Shown: positions 9,942 through 20,420 of the stretch, piece by piece | Position numbering within the stretch: position 1 is the first letter of the stretch | Layout: every line of letters starts with the position of its first letter | From: Harmothoe impar | Taxonomy: Eukaryota > Annelida > Polychaeta > Phyllodocida > Polynoidae | DNA: 64,000 nucleotides | NCBI GenBank assembly: GCA_947462335.1 | Contig: OX381714.1 | Coordinates: 54,729,800 to 54,793,799, forward strand | Direction: 5' to 3' | Made by a program: the position numbers and the translations under genes | The notes under the pieces: model-generated | Database searches by the model: none | What the model was told of the DNA's origin: nothing | Seen by the model: the letters and a program-made list of their open reading frames with translations, nothing else

Positions 9942-10073
9942 TTATTGAGTCAGTTCCACAGAACCAGGGGTACCGCTAATCATGAATTCTTCAGGAGTGT
10001 AGGCAAATGTCATTACGGGTAACATAAGAATACCCGCCGGATAAATCCGTCTGCCACCCTCGGGGACGTTCAT
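9942..10073 (-). CDS. Small ORF between pol and third ORF (A)
   Basis: A 43-codon frame starting ATG at 10073 and ending TAA at 9942-9944. The same frame is open upstream without a Met to just inside the end of pol, so a longer product by frameshift or splicing is possible. The translated motifs VPEGG, then P-V-T and YTPEE recur in element B at about 41400-41508 (VPEGG, P-V-T, YTPDE), suggesting protein-level constraint. Element B has an in-frame stop just upstream of its matching part. It may be a small gene or an exon. Confidence 0.4.
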   Translation of the reverse strand: MNVPEGGRRIYPAGILMLPVMTFAYTPEEFMISGTPGSVELTQ

Positions 10074-10162
10074 GATCAACACCCGCCCTAGTTCCGCTCG
10101 CTCGACAGCAATTAGGTCTGTACTACCATCATGGAATCGAAACTTCTTGTTGTGTATACAAA

Positions 10163-13100
10163 TTAGGTCACAGCAGTCTCCGGATTATGCCGTGGACTGC
10201 GTCTTAACCCCAACTTGGGTTCTTTAGACCTGGTCGTCCGGGAAGATTCAACAGGATGTCCAGTAGTCAATTGGACAGCCCTCCTCCCCTTCAGACCTTC
10301 ATTTGCCGAGACTTTTTTTCCGCACTTTTTATCCTTCTTGCTAGAAGCTCGAATTGGTAAATTTTTTTTAGGCCTACCCCGGCCCCGCTTTAATTTACCA
10401 ATACCAGGAGGCATAGGTTTTTTCTCATCTGAGGGTATCACTAGTTTCCTAGGTCTACCAGGACCACGTCGTTCCGGGGTGGTCGCTCTCCACTCAGTGT
10501 TATCTGACTTCGAATGCTCCCCTGGCTTCGAATGCGCTGAAGCATCACCCTGCCACCGGCGTAGGCGAGCTACATTGGATTTATACAGGCGTCCCAACAA
10601 GGATTTGATCACCACCGTGGATTCAGAAACAATCCGAACCACAGTAAAGGGACCATCCCAGTTGGGTGACAACTTTAGCTGTTGTAGGGGGTCGTGTAGC
10701 CTAACTACTTCATCCCCCACTCGAAAGGACCTAAGTTTCAAACCTACGTCATAGCCCACTTTTTGCCATGAAGCAGATTTGCTTAGTTCACATCGAACCA
10801 TCTCGTATGCGGACTTGAATTGATCCCTCAATGCCTCCACGAACATCACCTGACAGGGTGTTCCAGCGTTTATCCCAGCTACGCCAAACACCAAGTCAGC
10901 AGGCATAATCAAATCCTCTCCGAATACCAACAAATTGGGGGAACAACCGGTGGAAGCATGCACCGTACTATTATAAGCATGTACCACAAACTCGCATTGC
11001 TCGTCCCAATCATCCATCTGACTGTTGACCAGAGGCTTCAGGACTTGTATCAAGGTTCTGTTGAACCTTTCTACTTGACCATCAGACTGAGGCCGGTACG
11101 GATTCGTTCTTGTTTTGCATATAGCAAGGCTATGGCACATTGCTGCCCATAACTCAGATTCGAATTCTCTGCCTTGATCACTATGCAACATCAAGGGTAC
11201 GCCTAGATGAAGCACCCAACCCTTTACGAATGCACGAGCACATGTATGAGCCTTGTGATCTTTCAGAGGAAACACTCTAGTATACTTCGAATAGTAGTCG
11301 GAGATCACCATCATGCACGTGTTTCCATCAGGAGTGGTTTTTAGGCCACTAATGATATCAACCGCTATGCGTGCAAATCTAACTCCCCAGAGCTCTTGAG
11401 TTAGTGGCAACTTCCCCAGGCCTTCACCTGGTTTGCTCAGACAACAATCTGGACAAGTAGAGATCCACCTAAGCAGATCTTTACTCATGCCAGGCCAGTA
11501 ATACCTTCTGGAGAGTCGCGCAAGGGAGCGCTTCTTTCCAAAATGTCCACTGGTCTGATGTCCATGTACGAAATACATGATATCCCTTCGCATAGCTGTG
11601 GGTATCACGATTTGTCGAATTTTGGCCTTGTACGGTGTTATCTTCCACCTACATAAGATACCGTCAACAACAGTTAGCTCAGACCATTGAGCAAGTAGCT
11701 GTCTCATTTCCCGGTTCTCAATCGAAATGGTTGGTCTTTGTGGTTGGGCACCACTGGAGACCTGTTCTATTAGTCTCGAAATGACAGCATCACCCTTCTG
11801 GAATTGCCTGATGGTTTCGGTGGACCATTCCATTGCTTTAGAATGTCCTACATCATACGGCATTCGAACTCCAGCTATTACAGCATTATGGGCTCCACAA
11901 TCATCGCAATCCATTCTAGAACATTTCCGTATGGGTCTTCTCGAAAGGGCGTCAGCATTGATATGCTTGCTCCCTGCTCTGTGTTGGATTTGGCTATTTT
12001 CCAACCCGAACTCGGACAAGTGGGTCAGCCATCGACCGATCATTCCTTCTGCTTCCTTAAAGTTCAACAGCCACCTTAAGGACGAGTGATCTGTCCGTAA
12101 AGTAAAGTCACCTCCCCAAAGGAAGTGCTTAAACTTCTTCGTATACACCACTACCGCCAACAATTCGCGCTTAGTGGTACAGTAATTCCTCTGGGCCTTA
12201 TTGAGGGTATTACTAGCGAAAGCCAGTGGCACTTCTATCCCCTCTTGCATCTGGGATAGAGCAGCACCTATACTGTCATTACTGGCGTCTGTGTCCAGTA
12301 TGAAATGTCCATCAGCTGTTGGATATTTCAAAACTGGGGTGGTTCGAAATAGGTTCTTCACGGCTTCGAATGCTAGATCTTGTTCCGGACCCCATGGAAA
12401 AGGCTCCTTCCTTCTACCCGGAGTCCAGTGAGCTAGAGCCTGCATAGGCTGAGCTATTCTGGCATACCCCGGTAGGAAGTCTCTGTAGTAGCTACAGAAG
12501 CCCAGAAAGGACCGTATGTCTTTAGGTCCCTCTGGCTTTTCCCATTCCGATACAACATCTAGTTTCTCAGGATCCGCCTTAACCCCCTCAGTGGATATTA
12601 TCCGACCGAGATAGTTAATAGAAGTCCTAAACAGGTGACACTTCCTTGGTTTCAATTTCAAACCATGGGTTATCAACCTCTCGAAAATTTTGACTAAAGT
12701 AGCCAGGCACGATTCGAAGGTCTTCCCGAAGACAATTACGTCGTCCAGGTACACCAAACACTCCTTCCATAACAGGTCACTCAACAGAGATTCCATCATG
12801 GCTTCGAATGTTGCAGGGGCGTTACACAATCCGAACGGCATCACATTGTACTGGAAAAGACCGACATGGCTCGAAAATGCTGTTTTTTCCTGATCCTCTT
12901 CCTTCATTCCAACTTGCCAGTATCCGGATTGCAAATCCAGCGTACAGAACCATTGGTTTCCGCCCAGGGAATCAATAGTCTCGTCTATACGGGGGAGAGG
13001 ATAGGAGTTTTTCTTAGTACAACCATTCAATTTTCGATAATCTATGCAGAAGCGAATTGTGCCGTCTTTCTTAGTCACCATCTGAACAGGACTGGACCAG

Positions 13101-14412
13101 GGGCTAGTGCTGGGAACAATCACCCCTAACCTCAGCTGATCAGCGATTTCCTTCTCGGCCATCAATTTCTTCTTCAAAGGTAGGCGTCTATAAGGGATTT
13201 TGAAAGGTACAGCGTCCTCTGTAGTGATGGAATGTAGCACCTTGTCAGTTCGCCCCAAACCAGTGGGCTCCCCGAAGGCTGCATCATATTCCACCAATAC
13301 CCGTCTCAACTGATCTTTCTGGTCCCCCGTCACCAAGCTCGAATCGTCCACCAACTTTTGGAGTTCCGGACGTAAATCGGACATCCCCTCAAGGTTCGGT
13401 TGGGTATCTTCTGAGAGTATACTGGTGCTTGCCTGTGCAACGATCACCTGCCCCACGGGAGTACCTTTCATCAGATAACGGACTTCACCACCAGGATTCG
13501 AAATAGGAATTAGATTCCTACTGCCACTGCCTACGAAAGTATCTGCACTCTCGAGTCCAATTGATGCAAGTCTCACCACATCGGGTTCAACCACCGCCAT
13601 CTGGTCTCGGAAGATACTGTCACTCGAAAACAGGACATCACATGTCTGTCCTGGGGGTATCTTAACCGTCTGTACCACCGAGGCTACAGAAGATACCTTT
13701 CTCAACACGCATTGTACGGCCACCCTATATGGATGTTCTATCTTTAACATCCCCCTACAAGGTTCCAACATTGCACCGTACAACGCAGCGAAATCTAATC
13801 CGATGATGCCATCATCACTCAGATCAGCAATAGTAGGGGACAGGAGGTAATCCTGCCCACCTATATTGATTTCGAAAAATGCTTTACCAAACGTCTGCAT
13901 GCAGCTACCGTCGGCCGAATGAGCTGTTACCCTCGTTGTGAAGTTATCTGGCTCATCGACTACAAGGTCATAGAACCTCTTCGAGATCATGGAGTGACTA
14001 GCTCCAGTATCCACTAGAAATTCTGCAGACCTTCCCCTCACTGCTACAGTCAAATACCACCTCTTCCCATCCAATGGTGATGGGTTGACGGTGAAACGTT
14101 CAAAATCCTTAGTGACACCAAGATCTACTCCCCGTCGTTTCAAGTGCTTCAAACAGGGGTGATCCGGGGACAATCGGGCACTGCTGACTACTTCCAGCTC
14201 CTGTATCCAATTCGCCGCTTCCCCAGTACTTCCTCCTCGGACGTCTACTATTCTGGGTTCATTGGACATACTTAGAAGGGACTGATCAGGCCCCTCCTCT
14301 AAGTTTCCAATCTCTACTGCACCTCGGACTTCATCGCTTGCACCGCTGGCGATATGTTGGCTTTCTTTCTCCTTAGGGGTTACTACCTTGCCATCCAGAG
14401 CAACCCCGTCTA
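10163..14412 (-). CDS. pol: Pol of element A (protease, RT, RNase H, integrase)
   Basis: Open from the gag stop in the -1 frame (first Met only at 14269) to TAA at 10163-10165; 1368 residues from that Met. In order: retroviral-type aspartic protease (FLVDTGASHSMIS), RT (FCIDYRKLNG, TLDLQSGYWQVGM, VMPFGLCNAPATF, YLDDVIVFG), RNase H (FILDTDASNDSIGAALSQ, TDHSSLRWLL), integrase zinc-binding region (HGHQTSGHFGKK, CPDCC) and catalytic core (AVDIISG, HSDQGREFE, QSDGQVERFNR), then a GPF/Y-type module (GPFTVVRIVSE). The C-terminus carries two AT-hook-like motifs (GPGRPRK, GRGRPKK). All key acidic residues appear present. It is probably made as a Gag-Pol fusion by the frameshift signal at 14376-14419. 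Confidence 0.95.
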
Positions 14413-14419
14413 GTTTTCC
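14376..14419 (-). promoter_or_regulatory. -1 ribosomal frameshift signal, element A
   Basis: On the minus strand the gag frame ends with heptamer G GAA AAC (14413-14419) directly before TAG. After a 5-nt spacer (TAGAC) comes a 9-bp stem: GGGGTTGCT pairs with AGTAACCCC (one G:U) around a 14-nt loop. The -1 frame is open from this point through pol. The translated start of that frame (LDGV...GK..TP) matches element B, where heptamer, spacer and stem also recur with different stem bases. Confidence 0.8.
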
Positions 14420-16515
14420 GTTTTCTTCTCTTCAGGCTTGGGTACCGGCTTTTCAGCTGGGCATTCTGCAGCAAAGTGTCCCAGGACCTGACACCTGTAA
14501 CACTTCCTAGTGGTCTTGTCCACTCTCGGCTTCGAATTCCTCCCTGTTGATTGCTGGTTTCCAGACATCAAGTCAGTCAACCTTAACAGAAGTTCTTCCA
14601 TAGAACTGGGAGTTGAGGAAGTAGTCGAAGGTGCGCTTGTAACTCCTGGGGTCACAGGTGGTGTTTTCCTGTCGGCCTTCGGATAGCGCTTCGAATTCGA
14701 ATTGGAATAAGATTTGCCGCTGTTCTTTTGAGCAACTGCGCCAATCTCCTCCTCCCTTCCAGAATCACCTTCCTCTGTATCAGAGGCTGGTGGGTCTTGC
14801 ACCACACTGGAAGTTCTCGAAAGTACTCTCGAAGATAGCAGATGCCGTTTCCTGTCATAGTCTTCTATGGCTATGAACAAATCAGTGAGAGAAGTTCCAG
14901 CTTTCCAACTATCACATGCAGCGGTCCGTTCATCAGAATCCCTTAATCCCTCAATGAATTGCGAGAACAAATCATCTAGGAACTGTGGGTCATCTAACTG
15001 CCATCTTGGTCTAGCTCTTTGCAAGAGAGATTGCAATTCTAGACCGAACACACGGTGCGACTCGTTTGGCTTTTGAGTCCGCTTCCGGAACAATCGAAGC
15101 GGGTCTTCATTACCCACATTACCTATCAGATAACTGGCGCATTCCACCAATTGGGTAAACGATCCGGCACCATGCATCGTTCTCCATCTCGAAACCGCTA
15201 GCTTGCCTGGGCCATTTCACAATGCCCGTAAAAGTTCGTCCAACGATTCCTCTTCTGACCATCGATTATACCTCATATCGTCCATGAAGTCTGCGAACCA
15301 GTCCTGCCATGGCTGTCTTCCTGTGAACGGACTCGGAGTGCTGGCAGTGCGTCTAGCAGCGTTGTGGTTGTCCCTGTGCAACAGAAACGACTGCTCGATG
15401 CTCCAGTCGACGATATCGGCATTATCAGCTTGTCTGCTAACACAGTCCACTCCCATCTCAGCAATGCAGGGGTTCGTGTCGTAAATCAATTTCATCCCAG
15501 GGGACATCGATTCGCGGCGAGATACTCGTCTACCAGCATGTGTAGGAGATCTCCCTGGCCTCCTTGAGGGACCACTCGAACGTTCATTCGGATCAGATCT
15601 CGAAGATCTTTCATTCGAACTCGTACGGCTCGGTCTCTCTCGAGAGCTGGAACGACTGGGAGAGTTCGAATGGTCGTCATCATACGACGTTGGGCGTTGG
15701 TCACGCCGCGAAGATCTTCCATCCGGATCCCCTGTATCAATGGTCACTCGTTTTGGTCTCCCTCCGGTTGAGGTAGAGGCACTACCCCCACCAGTTGATG
15801 AGTTGTATATGCCACCACTGACATGATCGAACCCTGAACGGCTACCTCGAGTTGCCTCTTCATCTCGTTTCTTCTGTAAATCTTCCACCTCCCTGATCAG
15901 ACGATCCTCTTCGTCCATCATCGCCTTGGTAGCTTCTCGGATCGTATCATGGAGCTCGTCCGAATCATGTATGGTCTTATCCTGACGTTGTTCTAGAGAT
16001 TCAGTACGTCGCCGCAAGACATTCTGTTGATGAGCGAACTGGTTTTCCATATGTTCCAGTTCTGCCTTCGTTGTGTCTAAGCGGTTCTGTTTCTCCATCG
16101 TTGCCCCTTCTAGATCTTCATTCTTGTTCCGAAGCTGTACCAACCGATGACTCAAAGCTTCAAACTCTTCATTCATCCTGTCCATCTCTGCAATCCTTGC
16201 TCCTTCGAACCGATTCTTCTCCTCTTCGAAATGACGACGTGTCACTTCCTGTCGCTGGTGTCGTTCAGCATGCAGTATGCTCATGCCTTGTGTTGGCATA
16301 GGAGCAATGTGTCTCTTCGAACCACCAGTTTCAAACAAAGAATCATCTAGGTTTGACCCCAGATCTTTTCGAATAGAATCAGGATTGCCTCTCCTTGGTT
16401 CTGGTGTAGAACTCGAACGGTTTGGCCCATAATGTTTCTCAAGGGCTGCTACCACCTCCGGATCTGGACTCGAAATAGGATGAAGGGACGCTCCACCCTT
16501 TGCCTGTTCAGCCAT
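14410..16515 (-). CDS. gag: Gag of element A, with one in-frame TGA
   Basis: Two blocks in the same frame, 432 codons and about 268 codons, are separated by a single TGA at 15217-15219. The first block has a coiled-coil region (about residues 85-215), a Ser/Arg-rich part and a conserved patch (SMSP...IYD..PCI..MGVDC.SR) shared with element B. The second has the capsid-like part (FGLELQSLLQRARP) and one CCHC zinc knuckle, CYRCQVLGHFAAEC. Homology with the uninterrupted 794-aa Gag of element B runs straight across the TGA. It is therefore either a nonsense mutation in this copy or a readthrough stop. The start at 16515 lies only 42 nt after the primer site. Confidence 0.9.
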
Positions 16516-16557
16516 GTTAACCCACTGACTGTGCTATTCTGTGTTTCACCCGAACTG

Positions 16558-16569
16558 GTCACGGCACCA
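16558..16569 (-). other. Primer binding site of element A, tRNA-His type
   Basis: On the minus strand TGGTGCCGTGAC lies one base after the 5' LTR. It is complementary to the 3' end of animal tRNA-His (acceptor ...GTCACGGCA plus CCA), from knowledge of that tRNA. Element B has the identical site at 48206-48217. Confidence 0.75.
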
Positions 16570-16570
16570 A

Positions 16571-17091
16571 TGTAGGGGTTTCATATGCGTACAACACGAA
16601 CACAGGTTCCAAATTCGGTTTGAATGCAACAGGTCTTTATTCGATCACAGCCTCAAAAGTACACGAAGGTTTCTCACTCGGTTCACTTGGTCTTTCAACC
16701 ATTCGAAGACACACAGGATTCTATCGATAGTTCGAAGCATTAGCGATACCGGACAGTTAAGCTCTGTGCCAGCATGGCTGGTGCAGAGTCCATAACGTGG
16801 GAGGGGTGTAGGTGCCCCTGTCAAAGCGAAGGTACGAAAGGTGCGGGTCAGAGCTCGTCCTAGGACTAACTGGTGAGGTAGCCAACCTCGGCCTCTTATA
16901 TACCCTGAGCGCGGACCAAGCAGTGTCGACGTGGCACTCCTCCGTAGCGCCGTCTGGAGTGCCCTGCCTGGCTCCGCTACCGGATAACCGAAAGGACATG
17001 GCTCAGGTGTTGCCACCTAGTGTCCGTTGGAGGCACTTACCGCTCTGACTCCACGGACCTTATATGTACACGTATTATTCGTGCCCCTACA
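16571..17091 (-). repeat. 5' LTR of element A
   Basis: 521 bp, TGTAGGGG...CCCCTACA, nearly identical to 4548-5068. It is followed by the target duplication CTAC (17092-17095) and then Penelope-like coding sequence. Confidence 0.95.
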
Positions 17092-17803
17092 CTACTATGG
17101 CACCTCCTTTGTCTGCTGGCTTTATGGTTAGAGATTTGTTTTTTGCTAATTCTCTTATGGCCTTTCTCTGATTTGTGTTTATATTATGGGTTTTCACCTC
17201 TTTTGGGTAGCTAGACTTGTTAAGATTTTTGATATTTTCATGACACCAATTTTCAAGTGGGATGGACCTGCTTGGGGGTTTCCAACCCGAGTCAGACTTA
17301 ATTTTTATTTGGTTTGCCCCACTAAATGGAGCTGGCGGTCTTTTCTCAGTAGAGAAAGCCTCCATGATCGTTTGCTGTCTAAGACCATCTTGATCTTTTT
17401 TGCTTGCCTTTTTCTTGGCATCTAGGTATTTTTTACCCTTCCCCTGGTTCCAATACTGTTTGGTTCTAAGTCTGTCATGAAATTTATCTAGATCTTTTCG
17501 TACTTCAGCTAAGTCTTCACTATGTTGTGTTGGACAAAACTTCAACCCTTTACTGAGGATTTCTACTTGGGGATCACTTAAATCTTTTTTGGAGAGATTT
17601 ACTACACAGCCAATATTCTGCAGATTATTTTGACTATTGTTATTGATTGACATTTCAGGTACTATGGTATCAGTATTCAATGAAGACACAGTGACAACAG
17701 ATTCAACAAGAGTATTTTTACTGTTTCTAGGTTCATGTTCATTATCAAGTTCAAGGTCAATGGGCATTTCAGAGTCAGCATTTAAGTTTTTCCCGACACC
17801 CAA
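17092..17803 (-). pseudogene. PLE ORF, N-terminal part
   Basis: N-terminal region of the Penelope-like protein, separated from the rest by element A. The first ATG is near 17767; the frame is open a little further upstream to a stop. The N-terminal 120 residues are acidic and poorly conserved. The segment KKYLDAKKKASKKDQDG is basic, and the end (NTNQRKAIRELAKNK, then KPADKGGA) is the start of the RT domain typical of this family. The frame runs directly into the insertion at 17091 and continues at 4547. Confidence 0.8.
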
Positions 17804-17894
17804 TTTTACGCTCGTGAGTTCAGGTTACGGTATCAATACCAAAAGCACTTGCTCTGTAAAATAACACCATGGGTAAAGGAAGATATCAATTTAA
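17787..17894. repeat. PLE inverted repeat, right copy
   Basis: 108 bp, exact inverted match to 2553-2660. It sits at the 5' end of the Penelope-like element and overlaps the target duplication by three bases. Confidence 0.85.
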
Positions 17895-17907
17895 TATGAT
17901 ACAATTT

Positions 17908-18440
17908 ATTATGCTTACACCAGCTTATATATGATAGACCCATTCAAGGTCTTGTGATACCAAGTTACTAGATATCTCTGCTTTATGACCAAAATGGGAG
18001 GACACCTTTAAGTGTTTATGTATACGTGGGCTTGCATCCATTTTTCAGCCTATTTTTTTGATTGACACAGACTAGGACCCGCCCACAGTTCTCTACAAGC
18101 AGAGTTATGCAAAGTAGGTAGTGCCCTGGATACCTGTTATGGATTGGCAAAGGGTCATTATAATTACAGTAGACCCTTGACTATGATGGGGTGGTAAATG
18201 AGTAGGCCCTGATGTGAGGTCTGGTCTCTCACCTACCAGTACCACTCATAACCGCCCAGCATGGAGTGGGCAGTTTTTTTTATAGATTGGATGGAGGCAT
18301 CTCAAAAGGCTCAGCAGGATGGCCCATGCCCTATAGACTTGACCAGTCCGTATGCCCAGGCACCTTATGGGGATCATATATTGCACAGGGTAGTTTCAGT
18401 ATATAGACCACACACCTATGGGGATCATACAAACAAACAG
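17908..18440. other. No gene seen
   Basis: Intergenic stretch. A short direct repeat (CACCTATGGGGATCATA-like) occurs near 18362 and 18412; nothing else was recognised. Confidence 0.4.
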
Positions 18441-18646
18441 TGTGCCTCTACATGGGTAAAAATCGACACGGGCGACGCGGCGACACAGCCCTTTTAGGCC
18501 ATTTTAAAAATCGACAGACACAAGAAAAATAGGGATAAAACTCGACCAACAGTTTTTAGCTTAAAATCGACACAGTGACACTGCCCTTTTGCTTAAATCC
18601 GACATGGCGACACAGTCAAAATTGTGGGCACCCATGTAGAGGCACA
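18441..18646. mobile_element. MITE with TGTGCCTCTACATGGGT ends
   Basis: Exact 17-bp terminal inverted repeats, TGTGCCTCTACATGGGT and ACCCATGTAGAGGCACA. The interior repeats AAATCGACA- and GCGACAC-like motifs. It is non-coding. Confidence 0.75.
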
Positions 18647-19833
18647 ACAGTATCGCCTGAGTGCTCTTGAAATAAGGGGCTCGGACTCTATAGGTCCTCA
18701 CTGGTTGGACCTACATGAATCTACCTGTCTACTATGCTTTGTTTGATCCCCATATGGACCCTTAATCACCCATAAATAGCACTGACTGGAAACTACTATT
18801 CCCTAAATATAGTTTATACCTGGGTGGCAGTATGAACAATCTTTCCACAGTGGAATTGCCAGAACCAGCCTCCCACACACATACACCTCACATACAGACA
18901 GGGATAATGCTAGCCACTCACCAAATCTCCAATGGCGAATCAAAGTTCATTTTGGCTAATGCTTTAACAGTAAAATTCGTCAAATTGGCTAATTGAATAA
19001 GGGGATAAATGTGGATACTAATTAGAACCAAAACTTTATATTAGATATATAGGTTGTAGGAGAGTGGATAAGGTGAGAAAATGATCTCAAACTTATTTCA
19101 CTAATTACGCTTGTAATCGATTCATTGTGCTTTAGCATATAAATATATCCTTGTTCAGTCTAAATCAAACACGTTTGGCTAATTGGTGTCTAATTTGGCT
19201 AATGAAAATTAATACATAACCGCCAAATTGGCTCACAGAAAAGACGTCCTAGCATTATCTTAGACAGACCGTGTATACATTACACACCTGTACTGCACAG
19301 GCAGGCCAATCACTCACAACTAAAGCTATTTAGGGGTTAACACAAAGGTATAAGTGTTTTTGGTAAGGGCTCCATGATGATGTGATCTAGACTATTTACA
19401 TTGGTTGTTCTGCCACCCCTGTTTCAGACCTTTGACCATGCCCCCCCCCCACCCACACACCTATATATGGTTACATAGTCGTATATATGAGTTGGGGGGG
19501 AATTTGGTGTGTGCTATATTGGTACCTTCCAGTCCTGGGTTAGCAGTACCGTAAAACCTCTCGTATAAGCCTAACTCACATACAGTCAACTCCCTCCTAG
19601 CGACCACCCCTCTAGGGCGACCACCTCACCATTGAGACCACTTTTGGAAAGTCCCAACCGTTTTTCCCTTTATTTTAATATAAAAAACTCCCTCTAATAC
19701 GACCATCCCTCTATTGCGACCACCCCACCCTCCGACCACCAAATTTACAGTCCCTAATAGCATTTAAACCTCTCTAATGCGACCACTAGGTATCCCCTCA
19801 CAGGGTTTCTATCCCTCTCCACCCGGATCAGTG

Positions 19834-20175
19834 TACAGGTGTGTGAGGTGGCCTCTCTCCCCCTCCACCCCGCCACACTACAGGTGTGTGAGGTGGCCTC
19901 TCTCCCCCTCCACCCCCGCTACACTACAGGTGTGTGAGGTGGCCTCTCTCCCCCTCCACCCCCGCCACACTACAGGTGTGTGAGGTGGCCTCTCTCTCCC
20001 TCCACCCCCGCCACACTACAGGTGTGTGAGGTGGCCTCTCTCTCCCTCCACCCCCGCCACACTACAGGTGTGTGAGGTGGCCTCTCTCCCCCTCCACCCC
20101 CGCCACACTACAGGTGTGTGAGGTGGCCTCTCTCCCCCTCCACCCCCGCCACACTACAGGTCTGTGAGGTGGCCC
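19834..20175. repeat. 46-bp minisatellite
   Basis: About eight copies of a 45-46-bp unit beginning TACAGGTGTGTGAGGTGGCC and ending in a C-rich CCACCCCCGCCACAC stretch. Copies differ by few bases, indicating recent expansion. The array lies within the CAGTC-type MITE. Confidence 0.9.
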
Positions 20176-20420
20176 CCCCAACCCCCATTTTGGTTTCTTT
20201 TTCTTTCCTTTTCTATTCTTGTCTTTTAAAATCCAATCAGGATTTCTTGTTCCATGTTGCCCGGTTTATAGTGGTACATTCTGAACAGCTAAGTGGTACA
20301 TACCGACCAGTAGAATGGTACATTCAGACCATTTGAGGGGTAAATTCCGACCAGGTGATGGTACATTCTGACAGTGGTACATTCCGTCATAGAGCCCTCG
20401 CGACCTGAGGAGTAAGTTCT

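Larger units (their letters stand above)
4548..17091 (-). mobile_element. Gypsy-type LTR retrotransposon, element A (12.5 kb)
   Basis: Complete element of 12,544 bp read on the minus strand: 5' LTR 16571-17091, primer site, gag, pol, a spacer, a third ORF of 1170 codons, about 970 bp of 3' untranslated DNA, polypurine tract and 3' LTR 4548-5068. The LTRs are each 521 bp and differ at one base that I can find, so insertion was recent. pol and the third ORF are open throughout; gag carries a single in-frame TGA. The domain order protease-RT-RNaseH-integrase and the RT motif YLDD place it in Gypsy (Metaviridae). Its size is about twice that of an ordinary Gypsy element, mostly because of the third ORF and long non-coding parts. 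Confidence 0.95.
1916..17891 (-). mobile_element. Penelope-like element, interrupted by element A
   Basis: The 16-bp direct repeat TAATATGATACAATTT at 1900-1915 and 17892-17907 is read as the target site duplication. Inside lie 108-bp perfect inverted repeats (2553-2660, 17787-17894), a reverse transcriptase with GIY-YIG endonuclease read on the minus strand, and a 3' tail (1916-2552) with a hammerhead-like core. The right inverted repeat overlaps the duplication by three bases. The coding region is split at 4548-17091 by a Gypsy element and carries one further frame change near 3830. Without the Gypsy insertion the element would be about 3.4 kb, normal for Penelope-like elements with an endonuclease. 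Confidence 0.85.
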
